Origin: DTKD01 sp964494345
Lineage (GTDB): Bacteria; Armatimonadota; UBA5829
Length of the DNA: 64,000 bases
NCBI GenBank assembly: GCA_964494345.1
Contig: CAZBSI010000001.1
Coordinates: forward strand, 1-64,000
Reading direction: 5' to 3'
In this document: positions 41,131-49,872 of the stretch, in pieces
Position numbering within the stretch: position 1 is the first letter of the stretch
How the letters are laid out: the number at the start of each line of letters is the position of its first letter
Notes under the pieces: model-generated
Told to the model about the DNA's origin: nothing
Seen by the model: the letters and a program-made list of their open reading frames with translations, nothing else
Databases searched by the model: none
Position numbers and translations under genes: made by a program

Positions 41131-42222
41131 TTAGTTTCCCAGCGCAAGCCTCATCATTAGATGTTCGGTCACGATTTGCGGATTCCCATTTCCTCGTATG
41201 CGCCGCCTGGCCTGCAAAATGTCTTCAATCCTCGTTAGCAGATGTCCGCCGTGAGGATAATGGCCGGCTTGTTGAAACAGTAGTTCGCGTTTATCTGAGT
41301 TCACCACCGCCGCCTCCGGCCCCTGCAATTTGGCAGCGAGCAGATCCCTATACCACACCAGCAGCATATCCAGCGATTCTATCGTCGCTTCTCTGGCGCC
41401 CGGCCTTTGTGCCGATGAGCGTGGTTTGGAATCTTTTTCGACCTCTTCATCGTCGTCCGCCTCTGTCGCCTTCTGCACAAGGTCCGATCCACGAAGATTT
41501 TCCGCAAGAATAAGAGCGGCCCAAGGGTTATTTGAGGCGACTTTGTCCGCTATGCTGGCGATAACCTCACGCCTGCGCACAAAAGTGTCATCGTCCAGCA
41601 GCCGTATGGCGACACCGGGCCGTCCCTGGGAATATACTGATAGCAATTCTGCCTCGGCGGAAGTCGCGTCATAATCGTCAATCAACCGCCCTGCCAATTC
41701 GTCCGTATTTACCTGGTCAAATCGAATAAGCTGACACCTTGATCGTATTGTAGGCAATATGCCGGCCGGGTTTCTATACAATAAAATATTAACGACATAG
41801 TCCGGAGGTTCTTCGAGCAGTTTCAGAATACAGTTGGCAGAGTCCTCGTTTAGAGTATCGCCCTGTTCGATGATATTGACAACCCATTTGCCCCGAGCCG
41901 GCCTGAACGACGCACGATCACGCATTTCGCGCATACTGTCGATGGTCGTATCTTGTCCCTTAGGCGACCAGATTCGCATATCAGGAAAGTTGCCGTGTTC
42001 GATGGCGTGACAAATCGCACACTCGCCACACGCCTGACCATCGTGCATATTTTCGCAATTCAGGGCCTTGCCGAACTCCACTGCAGTGGTCAGTTTTCCG
42101 GTGCCCTGCAGGCCCAAAAACAAATAGGCATGCGCAATGCGATTATCAGAAACCGCCTTACCCAGCACCCGCTTTGCAAGGTCCTGCCCAATTATACGAT
42201 CATAACCTTTTCGATCAGACAC
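41131..42222 (-). CDS. holB: DNA polymerase III delta' subunit
   Basis: The 363-aa AAA+ clamp-loader subunit begins near IIGQDLAKRVLGKAVSDNRIAHAYLF. Walker A-like GLQGTGKLT is at 37-45. A four-Cys zinc module follows (CENMHDGQACGECAICH). LNEDSANCILKLLEEPPDYV and the SRC sensor motif (TIRSRCQLIRF) are clear. The C-terminal part has a Glu/Ser-rich linker. It ends the minus-strand operon that starts at rpoZ, and overlaps the cyclic-di-AMP receptor gene by 8 nt. Confidence 0.9.
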   Translation of the reverse strand: MSDRKGYDRIIGQDLAKRVLGKAVSDNRIAHAYLFLGLQGTGKLTTAVEFGKALNCENMHDGQACGECAICHAIEHGNFPDMRIWSPKGQDTTIDSMREMRDRASFRPARGKWVVNIIEQGDTLNEDSANCILKLLEEPPDYVVNILLYRNPAGILPTIRSRCQLIRFDQVNTDELAGRLIDDYDATSAEAELLSVYSQGRPGVAIRLLDDDTFVRRREVIASIADKVASNNPWAALILAENLRGSDLVQKATEADDDEEVEKDSKPRSSAQRPGAREATIESLDMLLVWYRDLLAAKLQGPEAAVVNSDKRELLFQQAGHYPHGGHLLTRIEDILQARRRIRGNGNPQIVTEHLMMRLALGN

Positions 42223-42544
42223 GTTCGTATTTCTCTACATCCACCACAAATATAATAGCGCCACCGACTCCAACCTTAATCGGATTAAGCACAGCCCCCG
42301 CAGGAGCAATGGCATCGGGCATGGGCTGAGTGACATACTGCTCACGCGACGAGCACCACTTGCGTACGATCTCGATAACGCTGTCCACGTCCTCATCCTT
42401 GGCTCCCGCCAGAAAAGTGACATTGCCATCCCTGAGAAACCCGCCCGTGCTGGCTACGATAGTGAACTTGTGCCCAGCCTGAAGCAGAGCGTCGCTTACC
42501 TTGTGTTTATCTCTTTCATGGACGATTGCTATTACGAGCTTCAT
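42215..42544 (-). CDS. darA: Cyclic-di-AMP receptor-like protein (DarA/PstA, YaaQ family)
   Basis: The 109-aa PII-like protein begins MKLVIAIVHERDKHKVSDAL and contains HKFTIVASTGGFLRDGNVTFLAG, the glycine-rich nucleotide-binding part of the YaaQ family. Members bind cyclic-di-AMP as trimers. The placement next to tmk and holB repeats the Firmicutes tmk-yaaQ-holB order. It overlaps tmk by 4 nt (ATGA) and holB by 8 nt. Confidence 0.9.
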   Translation of the reverse strand: MKLVIAIVHERDKHKVSDALLQAGHKFTIVASTGGFLRDGNVTFLAGAKDEDVDSVIEIVRKWCSSREQYVTQPMPDAIAPAGAVLNPIKVGVGGAIIFVVDVEKYERV

Positions 42545-43164
42545 TGTTGCACCTTTGCTTTCGCTAAAACGATTTCGCTGGCCTTATACAAAACATCCTC
42601 GAATGATTCGGTAGCATCTATAATCCCAAACCTGTCAGGATTTGCGCTCGCCAGCTTCAGATATCCGCGTCGCACGGATTCGTGAAAAGATATATCCTGA
42701 GCAGAAATTCTATCTGGCTTTTCCTGTCTTTTAAGCCCGATTTCAGCAGGCAAATCAAGCAGAATAGTAACATCCGGCTCCACGTTGTCTGTTGCGAACT
42801 GGTTTAGTCGATCTACAATGTCGAAGTCAATTCCCCGTGCGCAGCTCTGATATGCGATAGAAGAATCCGTATACCTGTCACATATTACAATACCGCCATC
42901 GCGAAGTCCTGGTTTAATAACGTCATCGACGTGTTGGGCGCGGGCCGCCTCAAAAAGCAAAAGCTCGGCGCGGTCGGACATATCCTCTGATTCAAGCAGC
43001 AGTTTTCTAACCACATCGCCGAACGGCGTCCCGCCCGGTTCGCGGGTCACCACCGCTTCGTATCCAAAAGACCTCAGCTGTTCGCCCAACGCTTTCGCCA
43101 GGGTACTCTTTCCTGCGCCTTCGATGCCTTCGATGGTTACAAAGATTCCGCGTCCTGCGGTCAT
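42541..43164 (-). CDS. tmk: Thymidylate kinase
   Basis: The 207-aa product phosphorylates dTMP to dTDP. The P-loop is IEGIEGAGKSTLAKAL near residue 11, TREPGGTPFGDVVRKLLL follows, then DRYTDSSIAYQ (catalytic DRY). The start overlaps the R3H/AAA gene stop, and the stop overlaps darA by ATGA, so these genes are translationally coupled. Confidence 0.96.
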   Translation of the reverse strand: MTAGRGIFVTIEGIEGAGKSTLAKALGEQLRSFGYEAVVTREPGGTPFGDVVRKLLLESEDMSDRAELLLFEAARAQHVDDVIKPGLRDGGIVICDRYTDSSIAYQSCARGIDFDIVDRLNQFATDNVEPDVTILLDLPAEIGLKRQEKPDRISAQDISFHESVRRGYLKLASANPDRFGIIDATESFEDVLYKASEIVLAKAKVQQ

Positions 43165-44708
43165 AGTTTGAAGATTCTCACTCTGCGATATGGTTCCGTG
43201 CCGATGCTCTGCGAGGTCAGTTCATACTTCTCCGCCAGTTGATGCTGAAGCCTTCTTAAATAATTAGATTGCGGTGAAAGCTCCTGCGGCTCCCCGGTCT
43301 CCAACACTCTGCCGATAGCCTCTTCCGCGTCAGCAATAGCGGCCGATTCTTCATTAGACTCGCCCAGGTTGAATATCTCGCGCACCACACCGGCTATTTG
43401 TGCGTATGTGTTGCTCTTCACGATATACACAGGCATCCCGCGTCGTTTAGCATCCTGTAGCACTGTGAGGTTCTTTCGTTCATGAACCTTTAACGCTATA
43501 ACCGCGTTGGCATCCCCCAGTTCTTTGCTGATATAGCCCGGCACCCTCAGCTCGCGCAGCGCGCGTTCCAGGCGGCTTCTGCTGACCCCATACGGGAACA
43601 CCTTTACTATCGCCGGTAGAGGAGCGGACTCAGGAGTAACGTGCTGGTGGCTCAAATCTGTCTGGGCCGATATATCAGTAGTCTGCACCACCTCGACCTC
43701 TCCGGCCACGTTTCTCACTCGGATCTCCGGTCGCGGAGGCGCTCCACGAAGCATCTTATCGACAATACTCGCCACGTCGTGATGGATCGCCAGCTTGTCC
43801 ATCTCGATAATCTCTATCAGCACATCGAAAGTCGGCGGGGCTTTGCGTTCTAAAACGGTCTTTTGGGTACCTCTGCGCCTGGCTTCTTCATCAGACAGCG
43901 TCACCGCCTGAATCCCGCCGATCAAATCAGACAGCGTGGGGTTCACCATCAAATTCTCAAGTGAATTGCCATGCGCAGTTGCCACCAGCATAACACCGCG
44001 CTCTGCTATAGTGCGAGCCGCAAACGCCTCAGCCTCGGTCCCAATTTCGTCTATCACGATAGCCTCGGGCATGTGGTTCTCGACTGCTTCTATCATCACC
44101 GAGTGCTGCTGATCAGGCGTCACCACCTGCATTCGCCGTGCGTGCCCGATCGCAGGGTGGGGGATATCACCATCCCCGGCAATTTCGTTTGAGGTATCGA
44201 CGATCACCACGCGTTTCTTAAACTCATCAGACAATATTCTCGCAACTTCGCGCAGTTTGGTGGTCTTTCCAACACCCGGCCTGCCCAACATCAAAATACT
44301 GCGGCCGCTTTCAACTACATCGCGGATTATATCGATAGTGCCATAAACAGCACGTCCGATGCGGCAAGTCAGGCCGATGATCCTGCCCTGCCTGTTGCGA
44401 ATGGCCGAAATGCGGTGAAGGGTGCGCTCAATTCCTGCCCGGTTATCTTTGCCGAACTCCCCGACTCTCTCGACAACGTGGGTGATATCCTCCGCTTTGA
44501 CAGGCTGGTCGGAGAGCTGCACCACTCGCAGGGGAAACCGGACCTCCGGCTCCCGACCAAGGTCCATCACTATCTCAAGCAGGTCCTCGACATCCTCCTG
44601 CTCCTCTATCCTTTGCCGGATTTTGACCGGCAGCACATCGAGCAGTTGTTCCAGATTGTCGGTGACTCGAAGCTGTTTTAATCCAAGGGCGCTTTTTTCA
44701 CGCATCAT
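43161..44708 (-). CDS. R3H domain AAA ATPase (Ycf45/SpoIIIAA-like)
   Basis: The 515-aa protein carries an N-terminal region, a P-loop ATPase with Walker A GRPGVGKTT (142-150) and Walker B-like EAIVIDEIGTEAEA. The C-terminal segment reads RLQHQLAEKYELTSQSIGTE, then PYRRVRIFKL, matching an R3H single-stranded nucleic acid-binding domain. This is the Ycf45 family, common in Cyanobacteria and Firmicutes, of uncertain role. It precedes tmk in the operon. A 68-nt gap separates it from rsmE. Confidence 0.85.
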   Translation of the reverse strand: MMREKSALGLKQLRVTDNLEQLLDVLPVKIRQRIEEQEDVEDLLEIVMDLGREPEVRFPLRVVQLSDQPVKAEDITHVVERVGEFGKDNRAGIERTLHRISAIRNRQGRIIGLTCRIGRAVYGTIDIIRDVVESGRSILMLGRPGVGKTTKLREVARILSDEFKKRVVIVDTSNEIAGDGDIPHPAIGHARRMQVVTPDQQHSVMIEAVENHMPEAIVIDEIGTEAEAFAARTIAERGVMLVATAHGNSLENLMVNPTLSDLIGGIQAVTLSDEEARRRGTQKTVLERKAPPTFDVLIEIIEMDKLAIHHDVASIVDKMLRGAPPRPEIRVRNVAGEVEVVQTTDISAQTDLSHQHVTPESAPLPAIVKVFPYGVSRSRLERALRELRVPGYISKELGDANAVIALKVHERKNLTVLQDAKRRGMPVYIVKSNTYAQIAGVVREIFNLGESNEESAAIADAEEAIGRVLETGEPQELSPQSNYLRRLQHQLAEKYELTSQSIGTEPYRRVRIFKL

Positions 44709-44776
44709 ATTTTGTTATCCCAACTCGCCCAGGCAATATTTCCCCAAACACTGTTGAAACAGAGTTCCACATATAT

Positions 44777-45526
44777 TTACAGTTGACCTTCAAGTTCATA
44801 CATTATAGCCGCACATCCCGCAACTGCGGCGGTGTCTGTGCGCAATATCCGGCCTCCAAATGAGACCGATTTCACTCCTGCATCAATAGCGGACTGCACC
44901 TCGCTTTGGGTGAACCCGCCCTCAGGGCCGATAATCAACAGCGCCGATCTCGCATTTCTGTTTTCACGAAGCGTATCTCGCAAACTGATAGCCGCTTCTT
45001 CCTCCCAGCCGACTAATGCCAGGTCATAATCGGGTGCCGATTTTATCAACTCGTCAAACTCGATAACTCCGCTCAACTTAGGAACCACTGACCTGCCGCA
45101 CTGCTCGGCTGCTTCAATTGCTATCTTATTCAATCTTTCAAGTCGTTTTGCCTGCCCCGAGTCGTCCAATCGGACCACAGTGCGCTCTGAGCTTACCATT
45201 ATCATTTCAGATATTCCCAGTTCTGTACACTTCTGAACGATGTGCTCGATGCGGTCGCTTTTTGGCAAACAGGAAGCAAGAACGAGGCGAAGCGTCGGCT
45301 CATTAACGCCGTGTTGCGTGTTTATAATTCTGGCTTTTATAGCGCGTGGAGAGACCGCAGCAATCACAGCCTCAAAAACCCCTCCGCTTCCATTCAGCAG
45401 GGTAATGGGGTCGCCTTCTTTTAGCCGGAGCACTTTGCAGATTTGCCTGGCGGTGTCGCCTTCTATGAGAGCCTCTTCTGCGCAAATCTGTTCGGGAGCA
45501 ACAAGAAACCTGCGGTGATCAGCCAT
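44777..45526 (-). CDS. rsmE: 16S rRNA (uracil1498-N3)-methyltransferase
   Basis: The 249-aa product has the RsmE N-terminal PUA-like part (HRRFLVAPEQICAEEALIEGD) and the SPOUT domain with LIIGPEGGFTQSEVQSAIDAG and SFGGRILRTDTAAVAGCA, the knot motifs for S-adenosylmethionine. It methylates U1498 in 16S rRNA. It starts 1 nt after the prmA stop. Confidence 0.95.
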   Translation of the reverse strand: MADHRRFLVAPEQICAEEALIEGDTARQICKVLRLKEGDPITLLNGSGGVFEAVIAAVSPRAIKARIINTQHGVNEPTLRLVLASCLPKSDRIEHIVQKCTELGISEMIMVSSERTVVRLDDSGQAKRLERLNKIAIEAAEQCGRSVVPKLSGVIEFDELIKSAPDYDLALVGWEEEAAISLRDTLRENRNARSALLIIGPEGGFTQSEVQSAIDAGVKSVSFGGRILRTDTAAVAGCAAIMYELEGQL

Positions 45527-45527
45527 A

Positions 45528-46409
45528 TCACGCCTCTCGTCTGCCGATTATCGCCACCCAGTCCCCGTCAACGGGCTGTTCAACAGTATGAACCCCAGCA
45601 GCCTCAAACGCGCCCCGCACATCATCTGCGCGTTCGTTGATAATCCCACACGCGATCAGCAGCCCTCCCGGCATCACCTTCGCTGCCAAGTCAGAAGCCA
45701 TATCAATCAGCACCTTCGCAATGATATTGGCCACCACCACGTTAGCTTCATCGCCACAGGCCATCGGCGTATCCGCTCGCATCACGTCTATGAGGTCGCT
45801 TAATCCGTTTTGAGCAACGTTCTCAATCGCCGTGTCAACTGCGATAGTATCTATATCAATAGCAGATACTCTCTGCGCCCCAAGCAGCGCGGCCGCAATC
45901 GCCAGCACACCGGACCCCGTGCCGACATCCAGCACGACATCGCCGGGTTTCACGTAGTCCTGCAGTGCGAGGAGGCATAATTGGGTGGTCGGGTGATATC
46001 CCGTGCCGAAAGCCATAGCGGGGTCAATTTCTACTACCAGGTCATCCGGCCCGGCGTCGATTTGTTCCCAGGTCGGCTTCACAATAATTCGGCCTACGCG
46101 CACCGGCTTAAAGTGTTTCTTCCAGGCCGTTTCCCACTCTTGGTCCTCTATCCAGTCAATGGATATCTCATCGGATTGCAAACTAAGCCCAAAAGTCGGC
46201 AGCAGTCTCACCCTGTCACGGATGCGACCAAGGCGCTCCTCCAGCCTGTCATCGACTGGCAAATATCCCGTCACCCGGTTCGGATTGTCAGGAGAATTCG
46301 CAAAAGTTTTTCCGATCACAGCCCCGCCGGTACCGGCGTCGACGAGGATATCGCTCACCGCGTCAACTGATGTTGCCGTTGCCTCGACCGATAGTTCAAT
46401 CCATCTCAT
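45528..46409 (-). CDS. prmA: Ribosomal protein L11 methyltransferase
   Basis: The 293-aa product carries the PrmA class I methyltransferase pattern: DPAMAFGTGYHPTTQLCLLAL, DVGTGSGVLAIAAALLGA and NVVVANIIAKVLIDMASDL. The N-terminal part (ELSVEATATSVDAVSDILVDAG) is the L11-binding domain. It overlaps the dnaJ stop by 4 nt. The dnaJ-prmA-rsmE order is common. Confidence 0.94.
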   Translation of the reverse strand: MRWIELSVEATATSVDAVSDILVDAGTGGAVIGKTFANSPDNPNRVTGYLPVDDRLEERLGRIRDRVRLLPTFGLSLQSDEISIDWIEDQEWETAWKKHFKPVRVGRIIVKPTWEQIDAGPDDLVVEIDPAMAFGTGYHPTTQLCLLALQDYVKPGDVVLDVGTGSGVLAIAAALLGAQRVSAIDIDTIAVDTAIENVAQNGLSDLIDVMRADTPMACGDEANVVVANIIAKVLIDMASDLAAKVMPGGLLIACGIINERADDVRGAFEAAGVHTVEQPVDGDWVAIIGRREA

Positions 46410-47533
46410 TTCGAGCTGAACACGTTCTTCACGCGCTCGAAGAACCCCTTTTCGGTGCTTTCGTGGATTTTCTCGCCTCGCGACTCGGCAAACTGCATCA
46501 GCAGCGCCCTTTGCTCTTCGTTGAGGCGCGTCGGGGTGGTGACTTGTATCATCACGTTAAGGTCTCCAGCGCGGCCGTAGTTAACATCAGGCATCCCCTT
46601 ATCACGCAGAGTATATACCTCACCCGGCTGCGTGCCTGCCGCGATGTGCAGCTTCTCGGTGCCATCGATTGTTCTGACATCAATCTCGCCACCCAGCGCG
46701 GCCAGTGTGAAACTAATCGGCACTGTTGACCAAAGATCATTTCCTTTGCGTTCGAATACGCCGTGTTTCTGGACGTGGGTGATGATATAAAGATCGCCCG
46801 CAGGTCCGCCTCTGACTCCGGCTTCCCCTTCTCCAGTCAGCCTGATCCGCATGCCGCTATCCACCCCAGCCGGGATATGCACGGTTTTCTCAGATGTCTT
46901 TACAACTCGGCCCTGGCCATTGCATTTATGACAGGGTATGCTCTGTGTGACTCCTTCACCGTGGCATTTCGGACAGGCCATAACTCTAACCTGCGCCCCG
47001 AAAATAGTATTTTGCTGCTGCCGGACCTGTCCTGAGCCGTTACAGACAGTACAGGTCAGCGGTTGGCTGGACGGATCTGCTCCCGAACCCGAACAGACAT
47101 CGCAGTTTTCCTTTCGGGTCAGCGTGAATGTGGTGTCCATTCCATGGTAGGCCTGTTCGAGGGTCAGCTTTACGTCGTAGCGAAGATCCTGGCCTCGCTC
47201 TGCCCCGGACCTTCTACCGGTTTGAGCGCCTCCGCCGCCGAAGAAAATGTCGAATATATCCCCAAAGCCGCCAAAGTCCCCGAACCCATTCGCGTTAAAC
47301 GACTGCTCAAAGCCCTCATGACCATAACGATCGTAGACTTCTCGCTTTTCGGGGTCAGAGAGCACTTGATACGCTTCGTTGATCTCCTTAAATCGTTGCT
47401 CGGAGGTGTCGTCTCCCGGGTTTACGTCTGGGTGATGCTGCCGGGCCAGGCGTCGGTAAGCGGCCTTGATAGCGCTTGGGCTTGCGTCCCTGCTGACGCC
47501 AAGTGTTTCGTAGTAGTCCCGTTTGTTCTCCAT
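46406..47533 (-). CDS. dnaJ: Chaperone protein DnaJ
   Basis: The 375-aa product has the J domain with HPD (YYETLGVSRDASPSAIKAAY and RLARQHHPDVNPGDD). A Gly/Phe region follows. Four CxxCxGxG zinc repeats come next (CDVCSGSG, CTVCNGSG, CPKCHGEG, CHKCNGQG), then the C-terminal substrate domain. It is a full-length type I DnaJ and co-chaperone of DnaK. No dnaK or grpE lies next to it. Upstream, rpoZ is separated by a hairpin. Confidence 0.97.
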   Translation of the reverse strand: MENKRDYYETLGVSRDASPSAIKAAYRRLARQHHPDVNPGDDTSEQRFKEINEAYQVLSDPEKREVYDRYGHEGFEQSFNANGFGDFGGFGDIFDIFFGGGGAQTGRRSGAERGQDLRYDVKLTLEQAYHGMDTTFTLTRKENCDVCSGSGADPSSQPLTCTVCNGSGQVRQQQNTIFGAQVRVMACPKCHGEGVTQSIPCHKCNGQGRVVKTSEKTVHIPAGVDSGMRIRLTGEGEAGVRGGPAGDLYIITHVQKHGVFERKGNDLWSTVPISFTLAALGGEIDVRTIDGTEKLHIAAGTQPGEVYTLRDKGMPDVNYGRAGDLNVMIQVTTPTRLNEEQRALLMQFAESRGEKIHESTEKGFFERVKNVFSSK

Positions 47534-47546
47534 ATTTAGAAGCTAT

Positions 47547-47571
47547 CGACGGAGAGCCGCGCCCTCCGTCG
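47547..47571. terminator. Hairpin between rpoZ and dnaJ
   Basis: CGACGGAG (47547-47554) and CTCCGTCG (47564-47571) pair perfectly. No T-run is seen on the minus strand before dnaJ. It may partly terminate rpoZ transcription or separate the two transcripts. Confidence 0.45.
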
Positions 47572-47635
47572 ATGAATGGTATATTTCAATATAGTAATAA
47601 TCAGAATCAATAACCGGTGTGCGCGCACTGGATTT

Positions 47636-48262
47636 TTAGTCTTCGTCGGCCTCTGCCTCTGCAGCATCTTCGGCCTGGGCGGCTTCAGGCTCCGCTTTTT
47701 TGCGTGTGCGTTTAGGTTTAGCCTTTTCCTTCACTACCTCGAGCTCAGGTTCTTCTTCGGCAACCAACTCAGCCTCAGGCTCTTCTTCGTCTGCCAGCTC
47801 GGCCTCATCTTCGAGATCAACGCCCTCTTCCTCAGCTTCAATGTCGAAGAAAACAGGCTTAACCTCATCCTCGTCGTCTTCAGATTCCAATTCTTCCTCG
47901 GTATCGTCAGGCGTCTCTATCTCTTCTTCTTCGTCCTCAGCCTCTATTTCTTCCTCAGCATCCTCAGCCGCCTCCACCTCTATCTCTTCATCTTCATCCT
48001 CAGCAGAAGCAGTCGGAATCGCCAGCAGTTGAGCTACTTCGGTCTCCTGACTGGTCTTCGGCAGCACGTCGTGATCGGCTACCTGGCACAGCACCACTCC
48101 AGCCGCAATTTCCTCCAGCGCGATCGTCAGAGGGTTCTTGGAAGTGGTAGGGATAAGAGGAGGAGCGCCACTCTTGATCTGCTTAGCCCGCTTGGCCGCC
48201 AATACAACCAGCGAATACTTACTTCCCCAATTCTCAAGTTTGTCCGCAGATGGATAGATCAT
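47636..48262 (-). CDS. rpoZ: RNA polymerase omega subunit with very long acidic tail
   Basis: The 208-aa product begins MIYPSADKLENWGSKYSLVV, continuing LAAKRAKQI, with NPLTIALEEIAAG a little later, which is omega. From about residue 85 it turns into an extension of about 120 residues dominated by Glu and Asp, ending in a short basic patch (KAKPKRTRKK) and then another acidic end. Normal omega is about 70-110 aa. Omega supports assembly of beta' and can bind ppGpp. The tail is disordered and its role is unknown. It parallels the acidic tail on rpoA in the same genome. Its promoter is at 48379-48408. Confidence 0.85.
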   Translation of the reverse strand: MIYPSADKLENWGSKYSLVVLAAKRAKQIKSGAPPLIPTTSKNPLTIALEEIAAGVVLCQVADHDVLPKTSQETEVAQLLAIPTASAEDEDEEIEVEAAEDAEEEIEAEDEEEEIETPDDTEEELESEDDEDEVKPVFFDIEAEEEGVDLEDEAELADEEEPEAELVAEEEPELEVVKEKAKPKRTRKKAEPEAAQAEDAAEAEADED

Positions 48263-48378
48263 GGGTCTTCGTCATCACCTCAAAGTTAGTGGGATCCTGC
48301 CACTGTTCGTGTATTGTACACCAAAAACGAGAGGGTTGGTGAAAACCTTTCCCCCAACAGGCGCTATCCCAAAACGTA

Positions 48379-48408
48379 ATTATACTACCTTCGCACTACA
48401 ACGGTCAA
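48379..48408 (-). promoter_or_regulatory. Promoter of rpoZ (minus strand)
   Basis: Read on the minus strand, TTGACC (48408-48403), an 18-bp spacer and a perfect TATAAT (48384-48379). Transcription would start near 48372, giving a leader of about 110 nt before the rpoZ ATG at 48262. It is divergent from the selA promoter. Confidence 0.65.
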
Positions 48409-48442
48409 TCATTTAGGCGAATTTGCGCTTTTGCACACGCAC

Positions 48443-48471
48443 TTGTCTTTCTTGCGCCAGATGCCTATAAT
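48443..48471 (+). promoter_or_regulatory. Promoter of selA, giving a leaderless start
   Basis: TTGTCT (48443-48448), a 17-bp spacer and a perfect TATAAT (48466-48471). The expected transcription start falls at or next to the selA GTG at 48478. Confidence 0.6.
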
Positions 48472-48477
48472 CCATTC

Positions 48478-49857
48478 GTGGATAAAAGCAGCGAATTTAG
48501 AAAATTGCCGTCGGTAGATGAGCTTATTCGAGATGCTCGAATCGCAGGCTCCCATTCGCACAAGGCCATCACACAATGCGCCAGAAATGCGCTCGATTCT
48601 GCCAGAGAAGCGATCTCGCGTGGAGAGCCAGCCCCTGATATAGATACGCTTATAGACAGCATATTAAAACTGCTAAAGCAATACTTTACGATGTCTCTAA
48701 AAAGAGCAATCAACGCGACTGGCATAATCATTCACACCGGCCTCGGCAGGGCGGCGTTGTCAGAATCCGCTCGCAGTGCCGTAGACGCAGTCGCCGCAGG
48801 CCATTGCACTTTAGAAATCGACGTCGAATCAGGCAAACGAGGCTCCAGACAGGATCATATCGAGGATATCCTCATCGAACTGACTGGCGCAGAGGCCGCT
48901 ATGGTTGTCAACAACAACGCCGCCGCAGTCCTTCTCGCCATAAACACCCTCGCGCTGAATAAAAACGTGCTCATCTCACGCGGTCAGCTTGTAGAAATCG
49001 GCGGTTCATTCAGGCTGCCGGATATAATCACCCGAGCAGGCGCCTATCTCATAGAAGTCGGCGCCACGAACCGCACCCGAATCTCCGATTACGAGCAGGC
49101 TGTATGGCGCAACGAAGTCGCCATGATATTAAAATGCCATCCCAGCAATTTTAAGATTACCGGCTTCACAGAAGAGGCATCATTAGCTGAATTAGTAGAG
49201 TTGGGCGTAAGCGCCATGGTGCCGGTTGTCGACGATCTCGGCAGCGGCGCGCTTGTCGATTTATCCCCGTTCGGCCTGGAGCACGAACCGACCGTCCAGG
49301 AAAGCGTGCAGGCCGGAGTTGATGTCATCACATTCAGCGGGGATAAGCTGCTGGGAGCCTCACAGGCGGGCATATTGGTCGGCAAGTCTGAATATATTCA
49401 AATGTGCCGTTCAAACCCGCTGGCACGTGCTCTACGGGTAGACAAACTCACCCTTGCGGCGTTGGAAGCCACCCTGCATATCTACCGCGACGATGCCGCC
49501 GCCGAGCAGATTCCCGTGCTTGCAGCCATAGCCCGACCCATCGAGAAAGTAGCCGCTCAAGCCGCTAATCTCGCGAGAAGAATTAACGCGCTGAAGATAG
49601 ACTCGCTTCAGGCGAGTGTCGTCCATTCCACAGCCGAAACGGGTGGGGGATCTTTACCCGGACAATGTATCGAAAGCAGGGCTGTTGCTCTGAAGAGTCA
49701 GAAGTTATCTGCCGAAGATTTGGGTAGGCGTTTCCGGGAGGCAGACCCCCCGATTTTCGGGAGAATCGCTAAGGATACATTCCTCCTGGATATGCGCACG
49801 GTGAACCCTCAGGAATTAGGGGACATAATCGGCCGTGCCCGGAGCTTGCCGGGGTAG
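48478..49857 (+). CDS. selA: L-seryl-tRNA(Sec) selenium transferase
   Basis: The 459-aa PLP enzyme converts seryl-tRNA(Sec) to selenocysteyl-tRNA(Sec). It shows the SelA N-terminal domain (FRKLPSVDELIRDARI), INATGIIIHTGLGRA, MVVNNNAAAVLLAINTLA, VISFS-like FSGDKLLGASQAGILVGK with the PLP lysine, and RALRVDKLTLAALEATL. The GTG at 48478 has no Shine-Dalgarno; the TATAAT ends only 6 nt earlier, so the mRNA may be leaderless. No selB, selC or selD is in the window. HD-GYP gene follows after 15 nt. Confidence 0.95.
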   Translation: MDKSSEFRKLPSVDELIRDARIAGSHSHKAITQCARNALDSAREAISRGEPAPDIDTLIDSILKLLKQYFTMSLKRAINATGIIIHTGLGRAALSESARSAVDAVAAGHCTLEIDVESGKRGSRQDHIEDILIELTGAEAAMVVNNNAAAVLLAINTLALNKNVLISRGQLVEIGGSFRLPDIITRAGAYLIEVGATNRTRISDYEQAVWRNEVAMILKCHPSNFKITGFTEEASLAELVELGVSAMVPVVDDLGSGALVDLSPFGLEHEPTVQESVQAGVDVITFSGDKLLGASQAGILVGKSEYIQMCRSNPLARALRVDKLTLAALEATLHIYRDDAAAEQIPVLAAIARPIEKVAAQAANLARRINALKIDSLQASVVHSTAETGGGSLPGQCIESRAVALKSQKLSAEDLGRRFREADPPIFGRIAKDTFLLDMRTVNPQELGDIIGRARSLPG

Positions 49858-49872
49858 AGCCGGGAGGTTTAC

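Noticed and set aside
47576..48289. 237-aa plus-strand open frame opposite rpoZ with Phe/Leu/Ser-rich sequence
   Set aside because: It is the complement of the Glu/Asp-rich omega tail (GAA/GAG read backwards gives TTC/CTC), so the hydrophobic look is an artefact.
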